Assembly: GCA_030591745.1 (NCBI GenBank) | Contig: JAUVAM010000145.1 | Span: 1 to 7,846 of the forward strand | Reading direction: 5' to 3' | DNA from: Deltaproteobacteria bacterium | GTDB lineage: Bacteria; Myxococcota; B64-G9 | Length of the DNA stretch: 7,846 nt | Part shown: positions 1 through 5,388 of the stretch, one piece after another | Layout of the letters: every line of letters begins with the position of its first letter | Numbering within the stretch: the stretch's first letter is position 1 | Position numbers and translations under genes: made by a program | Notes under the pieces: generated by a model | Told to the model about the DNA's origin: nothing | What the model saw: the letters and a program-made list of their open reading frames with translations, nothing else | The model's database searches: none

Positions 1-66
1 CGTGAACGACACCGATTGATTGATGCGATGAATATCAATATGAGTGAGGCTCTAGTCTGGGCGTAG
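1..66 (+). CDS. C-terminal end of an unidentified upstream protein (partial)
   Basis: The frame beginning at base 1 stays open for 21 codons to a TAG at 64-66 and reads RERHRLIDAMNINMSEALVWA. Its composition is like real protein rather than noise. The next gene starts 19 nt after this stop, on the same strand and with its own GGGG-type ribosome-binding site, which is the spacing of an operon partner. I do not recognise the family from so short a tail. Members of the sce7725 family are named after a Sorangium locus next to sce7726, so an sce7726-like gene is one possibility, but nothing in these residues proves it. It could also be a chance open frame. Confidence 0.5.
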   Translation, partial: RERHRLIDAMNINMSEALVWA

Positions 67-85
67 ATTGGGAATCGGGGTGAAA

Positions 86-1015
86 ATGTATTTTCCATAC
101 TTCAGGGGAAAGCAGTACGAACTTGTTGCGATTCGTGAAACCGCAGAGCTCATGGCGAAGAGCAAGTTTGTACCAATAATTGAACCCGTGAAAGAGTCTC
201 TTAGGGGTCTTGAGCGAGCGCTAACCGCCGTTGAAGAGGTAAACGGCCAGGCAATTGTTGTTTTGAATCCAGAGTATGGGGATCTCGTTGGGAGGGGAAA
301 AGAGATTCGGGAGTGCATTAAGGCATTCAAATCGGTGGGTGTGGGCTATATCGCTGGTGTCGATTCGTCCATTGATGATTTGGTCAACGATTGCAAAGCA
401 TCCCTTGAATCGAGGTCAGTCACCATCGTGCACGCCGGATTCGATGATGGCAGAACCCTCGCAGAGAAACTTGGCGATGACATGTCGAAGATTCGTCATG
501 TGTTTCTAGAGAAAAACTGCGGCAAGCTGTATCGACGCCATTTTAAGGGGGCAGAAAGGGTGCTTATAAGGGACGGCTTTGAGAGGAGGACGAACCGCGA
601 TTATCCATCAAGGGAGGTGTTCTCGGATTTGCACGTTACATTTGAGGAAGAGGGGATGGGTGGTTTTGGGGACTTCTTGATCGTTGGAGACCAATATTCC
701 GAATCTGGTGGACCAGCCTATGCCATTGCGATTCACCTTACGACGATTGATGAGGATAAGGACCAGCAGATGGTTGTTTTTCATTTCGTGTCTGATCGAG
801 TAGATACTCCGAAGGACCCCGCAGGTAAATTTCTTGAGGCATTGAGTAAGCTTGTAGGCGAGGTGAAAAGTGCTGGTTCCCCAGTAGTCCGAACCGAAGC
901 TGTCGAGGAGTTTCTCCGGCTTCATGAGAAGGGGCATTTTCCGGGGCTGGGTTACATCAAGAAGCTTTCGATGAAACACCATTTGGAAACCTTGAGTGGG
1001 TTTTTCTCTGAGTAG
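86..1015 (+). CDS. Beta/sce7725-family protein, function unknown
   Basis: This 309-residue soluble protein has no signal peptide or membrane segment. It opens with MYFPYFRGKQYELVAIRE, the typical N-terminus of sce7725 proteins within the Beta-protein superfamily. The family's other hallmark blocks follow: RDGFERRTNRDYP (162-174), FSDLHVTFEEEGMGGFGDFL (179-198), GDQYSESGGPAYAIAIHLT (201-219), DPAGKFLEAL (244-253) and HFPGLGYIKKLSMKHH (284-299). No enzymatic motif is known to me for this family. Family members turn up in accessory and phage-linked regions, so a sensor, scaffold or immunity role is only a guess. I chose ATG 86 because GGGGTG lies just upstream and the conserved block starts there; an in-frame TTG at 68 would add six residues. 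The gene lies 15 nt ahead of the RES gene and shares its low GC, so the two are probably co-transcribed. Confidence 0.85.
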   Translation: MYFPYFRGKQYELVAIRETAELMAKSKFVPIIEPVKESLRGLERALTAVEEVNGQAIVVLNPEYGDLVGRGKEIRECIKAFKSVGVGYIAGVDSSIDDLVNDCKASLESRSVTIVHAGFDDGRTLAEKLGDDMSKIRHVFLEKNCGKLYRRHFKGAERVLIRDGFERRTNRDYPSREVFSDLHVTFEEEGMGGFGDFLIVGDQYSESGGPAYAIAIHLTTIDEDKDQQMVVFHFVSDRVDTPKDPAGKFLEALSKLVGEVKSAGSPVVRTEAVEEFLRLHEKGHFPGLGYIKKLSMKHHLETLSGFFSE

Positions 1016-1030
1016 ACTGGGGATAAGGCG

Positions 1031-2047
1031 ATGGGATGCTGTGCAAATTGTTTTGGTGATAAGCAACTGAGCTGGGTGATTGAAGATAAAAGCGACGAGA
1101 GGGGATCCTGCAGATATTGCAAGAGCAAGGAAGTTTTGCTGGTTGAGCCAGTCGTACTTCAGGATCGGTTTTCTCCATTGATTGACGTCTATGTGAGGGG
1201 AGATGCAGGAAAGACACTTGTGGAATGGTTCCGAGAAGACTGGACCATGTTCCAACACGCCAATATGGACAATGCGCAAGCGAAGAAGCTCCTTGGAGAG
1301 GTTCTTGGAGATCATGAGATAGTTCACCAACGGGTTGTCCCTAAAGAGACTGGAAATAAGGGTGCCATAGACCGTTGGGACGAGTTTTGCGAAGAACTAA
1401 GGTGCCGGAATCGATTTTTCTTGAAGAAGAATTTGGACATTGAAAGGCTTGAGGAATTGTTTAATGACTTCTTGAAGGCGGATGAAATCGAGACTCAGCA
1501 AAACTTTTTCAGGGCTCGAAGTCATCCCGGCAAGGATTCCTATCCTTCAATAGAAATGGGTGCTCCACCTGCGGACAAATCATCCCCAGGGCGGGCGAAC
1601 CCTGCTGGCATACCGTATCTTTATTTGGCATCAGATCCTAGGACTGCCATTTCTGAGGTCCGATCCCATGCAGGACAATACGCATCAGTCGCCAGATTTA
1701 ATATTTCGACTGGATGTCGAGTTCTGGATCTTCGCGATCCAAAGAAGACAATTACGCCATTCCTTCTTGAGGATGAGCAGGAGATTTTACGTCTGCGCGG
1801 AGATATTGGATTTCTAGAACGCTTGGGTGATGAGCTGTCGAGACCTGTTATCAAGGACTCCGCTCAGATTGATTATTTGCCAAGTCAATATCTCTGTGAA
1901 TACGCAAAGCACTGTGGGTTCGATGGTGTGTTCTTCAAGAGTTCTGTTGGTTCAGGATTCAACTTTGCGCTTTTTGATACTGATTTGGCAGCCATTGAGT
2001 CGTCTGTGGATGTCTATCGAGTATCTTTGGAGATCGAAAAGCAATAG
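1031..2047 (+). CDS. HEPN/RES N-terminal domain plus RES-domain NAD+ phosphorylase-type toxin
   Basis: This 338-residue protein has two domains. Residues 1-150 match the HEPN/RES N-terminal domain: a zinc-knuckle-like start (C4/C7 and C27/C30, two CxxC pairs) and the WDEFCEELRCRNRFF helix at 116-130. Residues 155-320 form a RES domain: FFRAR (R161), GRANPAGIPYLYLA (187-200), TAISEVR (E209), LPSQYLCEYAKHCGFDGVFF (283-302) and SSVGSGFNFALF (304-315). R161, E209 and S304/S305 are the likely Arg-Glu-Ser residues that name the family. Characterised RES toxins (MbcT, ParT and relatives) break down or transfer NAD+ and stall growth. They usually sit beside an Xre/MbcA-type antitoxin, which is not visible here. 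The upstream Beta-family gene, or the truncated gene before it, could be the control partner. AAGG and GGGGA precede ATG 1031. No terminator separates this gene from the convergent gene 11 nt away. Confidence 0.88.
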   Translation: MGCCANCFGDKQLSWVIEDKSDERGSCRYCKSKEVLLVEPVVLQDRFSPLIDVYVRGDAGKTLVEWFREDWTMFQHANMDNAQAKKLLGEVLGDHEIVHQRVVPKETGNKGAIDRWDEFCEELRCRNRFFLKKNLDIERLEELFNDFLKADEIETQQNFFRARSHPGKDSYPSIEMGAPPADKSSPGRANPAGIPYLYLASDPRTAISEVRSHAGQYASVARFNISTGCRVLDLRDPKKTITPFLLEDEQEILRLRGDIGFLERLGDELSRPVIKDSAQIDYLPSQYLCEYAKHCGFDGVFFKSSVGSGFNFALFDTDLAAIESSVDVYRVSLEIEKQ

Positions 2048-2058
2048 ATGGCCTGTTT

Positions 2059-3360
2059 CTAGGAAAGAAGCTCTAGCCCAAAGTACAGACGCAGCCAGAC
2101 TTCCAGATCTTCCAAATAGACCACTTTGCCCGTCGAGAGCAGATAGGCCTTCATGTTGGCTGAAAAGCCTTCGCCGGAGATGACCACCAGCCCGTCGATG
2201 GGCCAGGCCTCGATGTCGCGGATCACGGCCGGGATTTTTTCTTCCGCCGAGCCGGGGGTGCGCTGGTACTTGCACTCTAAGCCCAGGCGCCGGCCACTTT
2301 CTTTTTGGCGGACCACCAGATCGATGCGCCGCTCGGCACCCCATACCCGCCGACCCACCCGGACCTGGCGGAGTACCTCCAGGCCCAGACCTTCGGCCAC
2401 CTTCTGGGCGGATAGTTCCAATTGCTTGCCGGATTCAGGGGCGGTTGCGCGTCCGGGCATCATGCCTCCTAATGCTAGTGGTTCGGGTTTGTATCCGCCT
2501 ATGACCATGACCTCGGTCACCGGACCGCGGCGATCCGAGCGGGAGTTGACCAGGCGGGTTGCCTGTACCTGTTCAATTTGGAAATTGGCGTAGTTTTCGC
2601 GTACCCATTCCGTATCCGAGTTGGAAAGCAGTACATAGACGCCCTTGTCCACAAGTCGGGTGAAGGTATCAGCCAGCTCCTTCTGAGCCTGCATGGAGAA
2701 TCCGTCTTTGGCGTAGGAGACGAAATTGGCTGTCTCGGAGACAGGTACGTATGGCGGATCGAAGTAGACGAAGTCTTGGGCTTGGGTTCGGGAAATGATG
2801 CTCCGGAAGCCCTTACCTAGAATTTTTACACCTGCAAGGGCCTGGTGTACGGCCCGCAGATTATCGTGATCGCAAATACGGGGATTGTTGTAGCTGCCAA
2901 AGGGGACGTTGAACTTGCCCTTGGAGTTGACCCGATACAGGCCGTTGAAGCCGGTGCGGTTGAGGTAGATCATGCGAGCCGCCCGCTCGGCTGGTTCCAG
3001 TTTTTGTGGATCCCAGGATCGCACATCGTAGAAGTGAGTTTTGTTGTACTTGCCCTCGTGCTTCTCTAGGGCCTGAATCACTGCCTCCACATCACCCTGA
3101 ATGTCCTGGTAGGTGCCAACCAGTTCAGCGTTTACGTCTGCAAGGCTGTTGCGCTGGGTGCTCAAGAGGCCGGATCGTTGCAGGGCGAAAAACAGGGCAC
3201 CGCCGCCAGTGAATGGCTCGTGGTAGGCCTTGAAGTTTGTCGGGCGGTGAGCCAGCAGGGCGGGCAGGATCTGTCTCTTGCCCCCCACCCACTTAAGGAA
3301 GGGACCGGGTGTCGGATACCTGCGTGATCTTTGACGGGTCAGGATGAATCCTCTCTCCAT
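2059..3360 (-). CDS. Dam-type DNA adenine methyltransferase fused to a PD-(D/E)XK nuclease-like domain
   Basis: The protein has 433 residues. Residues 20-290 form a class alpha N6-adenine methyltransferase: KWVGGK (23-28, motif X), EPFTGGGALFFAL (48-60, motif I, S-adenosylmethionine binding), the Dam-type block YLNRTGFNGLYRVNSKGKF (132-150) and the catalytic DPPY (201-204, motif IV). Similarity to Dam suggests GATC as target; that is inference. Dam enzymes are about 270-300 residues, so the last 130 are extra. After a linker (291-312), residues 313-433 contain ERRIDLVV (343-350) and LGLECKYQ (359-366), fitting the D...ExK core (D347, E362, K364) of PD-(D/E)XK nucleases, then DIEAWPIDGLVVISGEGFS (382-400). 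The pair could be a one-chain restriction-modification enzyme, or a methylase with a DNA-binding accessory domain. ATG 3360 is the first start after an in-frame TAA and lacks a clear ribosome-binding site. The phospholipase gene ends 40 nt upstream on the same strand. Confidence 0.9.
   Translation of the reverse strand: MERGFILTRQRSRRYPTPGPFLKWVGGKRQILPALLAHRPTNFKAYHEPFTGGGALFFALQRSGLLSTQRNSLADVNAELVGTYQDIQGDVEAVIQALEKHEGKYNKTHFYDVRSWDPQKLEPAERAARMIYLNRTGFNGLYRVNSKGKFNVPFGSYNNPRICDHDNLRAVHQALAGVKILGKGFRSIISRTQAQDFVYFDPPYVPVSETANFVSYAKDGFSMQAQKELADTFTRLVDKGVYVLLSNSDTEWVRENYANFQIEQVQATRLVNSRSDRRGPVTEVMVIGGYKPEPLALGGMMPGRATAPESGKQLELSAQKVAEGLGLEVLRQVRVGRRVWGAERRIDLVVRQKESGRRLGLECKYQRTPGSAEEKIPAVIRDIEAWPIDGLVVISGEGFSANMKAYLLSTGKVVYLEDLEVWLRLYFGLELLS
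2458..2470 (-). promoter_or_regulatory. Internal ribosome-binding site and double ATG at the methyltransferase/nuclease joint
   Basis: On the minus strand, AGGAGG (2470-2465) is followed by one base and two in-frame ATG codons (2463-2461 and 2460-2458), which are residues M300 and M301 of the fusion. The spacing is 1 nt to the first ATG and 4 nt to the second, the latter short but possibly usable. Initiation here would yield a separate nuclease-domain protein of 133-134 residues. A neighbouring frame has TAG codons just before the AGGAGG. This is either a working internal start or the relic of a former gene start; the sequence cannot decide. Confidence 0.45.
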
Positions 3361-3372
3361 CGATTGATGGAG
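3355..3372. repeat. Inverted repeat over the methyltransferase start codon
   Basis: CTCCATC (3355-3361) and GATGGAG (3366-3372) are perfect 7-bp arms around GATT. The left arm includes the start codon of the methyltransferase fusion (3358-3360) on the minus strand. In RNA the hairpin would hide the start codon; in DNA it could be a small operator. There is no T-tract, so it is not a terminator. A 7-bp repeat can arise by chance. Confidence 0.4.
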
Positions 3373-3400
3373 GCCATCTTAGGTCATGACTCTGACAAGC

Positions 3401-4513
3401 TCAATCGTCTTTGCGTTTGCGGGTCTGGCGTTGTGATTTGCGCTTGGCCCTGCGGGCTACGCGTGCCACCTTGCGGGCGTTTTTTCGGTCTCGCATTTCG
3501 GCGCGGTTCTTGCCGCTCAATAGCCCTTTTAGCTTTTTCTGTTTGTCTTGCTCGGCCACCTCGGGATCGATCAAGTCTTGTAAGCTGGGCAGCAATAACT
3601 TGTCTTCGACCGAGGCCAAAAAGAGGGGACGCAGTCGGCCGGCCACCGCCTCCGGGTTTTTCAGCCGGCCTTCCAGATGCAGGTTGCGGAGGCGCTTGCG
3701 TAGATCCCTGGCGATGAGGAGGTTGCGGTGTCCGGTGGGATCGGAGCGCAGGCATTCGGCCTTTCGGCCGTGCTGCAAAAGATCGGTGATGCGGGCGATG
3801 GACAAGTCACGGGATTCGGCGACCTCTGCTTCGGTCAAAATGCGTGTGGAGCGGCTGGCGTGGGCTTCGACCAGGCGTTGCCAGCTTAAGACGCGGGAGA
3901 ACACCATCCAATTGCGAAAAATTTGCCGGTTGACCTGGAAAGAGAACAAGGGGCCTGTGAGGATTTGCTTCAGATGCCGATCATGCTTGCGATGGGACTT
4001 TTTGCCCAGGCGTCTGACGATCCGGAAGGCCTCCCGGTCGATCCGGGTATCGTAGCGGAGTTCCCAGTAGGCGTGGGCCGAGCTGCGCTTGGCGAAGGAT
4101 TCGATCATCTTAATTGGAACGAAATAGTTGTGCGCCACCGTGTCGGCGGCCAGATGGGCCAGATATCCCCAGGCGAAGGCTTGTGTGTCTTCGTCTTCGG
4201 CTGAGTCCAGCACTTTGAACCCCACCTGCCAGTTGTGGCAGTGCAGTTTGTACGGGGACAGGCTTTTGCCGATGGTGATGTCGGCGGCGATGGCGCCATA
4301 GAGGAAATCGTCGGCGTAGACCTTGAGCAGGGCCGCCAGCGCTGGTGCCAGCAAACTCAGATCCCGCAAAATGGCCAGACCGAAGTCCACGTGAGCCATG
4401 GGACCCCAGGCGTAGGCCGGTGAAGGCAGACACAGCAGCAACCCGGCGATAAAGATGATCTTGATGGTTCGCATGGTTCTCATGGTTTGCTTGGCGCTTG
4501 TTGTCAAACGCAT
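3401..4513 (-). CDS. Exported zinc-dependent phospholipase C-family protein
   Basis: This is a predicted metal-dependent phospholipid hydrolase of the zinc-dependent phospholipase C/S1-P1 nuclease fold. A signal peptide (hydrophobic core 18-30, SPAYA then W36) implies export. Cleavage before W36 would make Trp the first mature residue, as in B. cereus PLC, where Trp1 binds zinc. Other plausible metal ligands follow: H41, D78 (AADIT), H91/H93 (LHCHNW), H120 and D124 with H128 (YLAHLAADTVAHNYF), then H147 and E151 (HAYWE). At 370 residues it is longer than the roughly 250-280-residue core. The extra C-terminus is charged and ends in a tail with 18 Lys/Arg in residues 335-368. The end given (4513) is the longest frame. 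Starts at 4483 or 4474 fit a normal 22-25-residue signal peptide better, and a predicted promoter would place the transcript start near 4512. Substrate unknown; the family call is firm, activity is inferred. Confidence 0.82.
   Translation of the reverse strand: MRLTTSAKQTMRTMRTIKIIFIAGLLLCLPSPAYAWGPMAHVDFGLAILRDLSLLAPALAALLKVYADDFLYGAIAADITIGKSLSPYKLHCHNWQVGFKVLDSAEDEDTQAFAWGYLAHLAADTVAHNYFVPIKMIESFAKRSSAHAYWELRYDTRIDREAFRIVRRLGKKSHRKHDRHLKQILTGPLFSFQVNRQIFRNWMVFSRVLSWQRLVEAHASRSTRILTEAEVAESRDLSIARITDLLQHGRKAECLRSDPTGHRNLLIARDLRKRLRNLHLEGRLKNPEAVAGRLRPLFLASVEDKLLLPSLQDLIDPEVAEQDKQKKLKGLLSGKNRAEMRDRKNARKVARVARRAKRKSQRQTRKRKDD
4463..4489 (-). repeat. Three 9-bp near-repeats duplicating the start codon of the phospholipase gene
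   Basis: Reading along plus, the units are GATGGTTCG, CATGGTTCT and CATGGTTTG. On the minus strand they encode MRT-MRT-I at residues 11-17, giving two alternative in-frame starts three codons apart. Slippage could add or remove a start codon without changing the signal peptide core. Confidence 0.55.
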
Positions 4514-4518
4514 GAGAT

Positions 4519-4546
4519 GCTATACCACAGACTTGCTGGCGGTCAA
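4519..4546 (-). promoter_or_regulatory. Candidate sigma-70 promoter for the phospholipase gene
   Basis: On the minus strand, TTGACC (4546-4541) and TATAGC (4524-4519) are separated by 16 nt, matching 5/6 and 4/6 of the consensus. It lies in the 62-nt gap between divergent genes, and transcription would begin around 4512. On the plus strand the same AT-rich spot reads TATACC (4521-4526) with a poor TTGTTG 17 nt upstream, a weaker candidate for the UDG operon. Confidence 0.4.
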
Positions 4547-4575
4547 TCGCCGTCGGCTCCCGGAGCGTGTATCAG

Positions 4576-5388
4576 ATGGACGATTTTCGCAGCGAACTCG
4601 GCCGCTTGACCAAAGACCTGGGAACGCAAATCAGGCTGATGCGTGACTTCGGTCTGCGAAATTTTGCCCGCGCCGACCCTCTCCCTGAGCTTCAAGTGAA
4701 CAAGCCGGTCCATCAGGAAATCGAGTCCGTCGGACAGGCCGGTCTTTTCTCCAAGCCCTCCGCAGGTGCTGCCGCGGATGCCAGGTCAACCTGGCATCCC
4801 AATTCATCGAGCCCGGAAGAAGCCCAGGCCGAATTGGACGCGCTTCGGGCTCGGCTTGGTGATTGCCAGCGTTGCCGCCTCGGCGAGCAACGTCGCTCCA
4901 TCGTTTTCGGTGAAGGCAACCCCAAGGCCCGCGTGGTGCTGGTGGGTGAAGGCCCCGGAGGCGAGGAAGATCGCACGGGGCGACCTTTCGTGGGTGCCGC
5001 CGGCCAGTTGCTGGACCGCATGCTTGTGGCCATGGGGCTCGGACGGGATCAAATCTACATTTGCAACGTGGTCAAGTGTCGACCGCCTCAAAATCGCACG
5101 CCCGAGCCGGAGGAGATGGAGATCTGCGGCCGGTTTTTGGCCGATCAACTCAAGATCATCCATCCCAGGCACATCGTCTGCCTGGGGGCCACGGCGGCGC
5201 ACTTTTTATTAAAAACCGACCTGTCCGTGAGCAAGCTTCGGGGCCGTATCCACGACCACCCCTCAGGGGCCCGTGTGTTGCCGACCTACCATCCGGCCTA
5301 TTTGCTGCGCAATCAGGCGGCCAAGAAGCCCGTGTGGGAGGACCTGCAACTGGTCATGGCCGAGATGGCCGAAGGAGAACAGCCGTGA
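4576..5388 (+). CDS. Family 4 uracil-DNA glycosylase (iron-sulfur type)
   Basis: The enzyme removes uracil from DNA at the first step of base-excision repair in the cytoplasm. The catalytic domain runs from about residue 85 to 265 of 270. It shows motif A GEGPGGEED (124-132), GRPFVGAAG (135-143), CNVVKCRPPQNRTP (163-176) and motif B HPAYLLR (239-245). Four cysteines at 97, 100 (CQRC), 168 and 184 fit the [4Fe-4S] cluster of family 4. The first 80 or so residues are a charged, Ala/Ser-rich extension beyond the usual 190-220-residue enzyme. I prefer ATG 4576 because CGGAG lies 10 nt before it; an in-frame GTG at 4567 is only 1 nt from that site. The stop overlaps the start of nfeD by 4 nt, implying coupled translation. 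Older annotations call such proteins phage SPO1 DNA polymerase-related. Confidence 0.93.
   Translation: MDDFRSELGRLTKDLGTQIRLMRDFGLRNFARADPLPELQVNKPVHQEIESVGQAGLFSKPSAGAAADARSTWHPNSSSPEEAQAELDALRARLGDCQRCRLGEQRRSIVFGEGNPKARVVLVGEGPGGEEDRTGRPFVGAAGQLLDRMLVAMGLGRDQIYICNVVKCRPPQNRTPEPEEMEICGRFLADQLKIIHPRHIVCLGATAAHFLLKTDLSVSKLRGRIHDHPSGARVLPTYHPAYLLRNQAAKKPVWEDLQLVMAEMAEGEQP
4776..4799. repeat. Perfect 24-bp palindrome inside the UDG linker
   Basis: Arms GGATGCCAGGT (4776-4786) and ACCTGGCATCC (4789-4799) are exact reverse complements around CA. It falls in codons for residues 67-75, between the N-terminal extension and the cluster-binding region. Eleven perfect pairs inside a coding region are well above casual expectation. 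There is no T-tract. It may be a small dispersed palindromic element that entered a tolerant linker in frame, or a protein-binding site. Confidence 0.7.
5372..5387 (+). promoter_or_regulatory. Ribosome-binding site that fixes the GTG start of nfeD
   Basis: AAGGAG (5372-5377) lies 7 nt before GTG 5385-5387, within the last codons of the UDG gene. The alternative ATG at 5394 would be 16 nt away, and a longer open frame reaching back to 5061 has no such site, so GTG 5385 is preferred. Confidence 0.75.

Noticed and set aside
608..1330. 240-codon minus-strand open frame across the sce7725 and RES genes
   Set aside because: It is antisense to two well-supported genes, has no recognisable domain and spans their junction; it is a shadow of plus-strand coding.
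3754..3767. CGGCC-TTTC-GGCCG stem
   Set aside because: Five base pairs in a coding sequence, no T-tract, not a terminator.
3411..4055. 214-codon plus-strand frame opposite the phospholipase gene
   Set aside because: Arg/Ser-rich reverse-frame translation without domains, opposite a gene with a signal peptide and metal-site motifs.
4229..4244. CTGCCA-GTTG-TGGCAG stem-loop in the phospholipase gene
   Set aside because: Only 6 bp, within a coding region and at the level expected by chance.
5061..5384. 108-codon N-terminal extension of NfeD
   Set aside because: It lies wholly within the UDG gene in another frame, and the GTG at 5385 has a well-spaced AAGGAG and begins a proper signal sequence.
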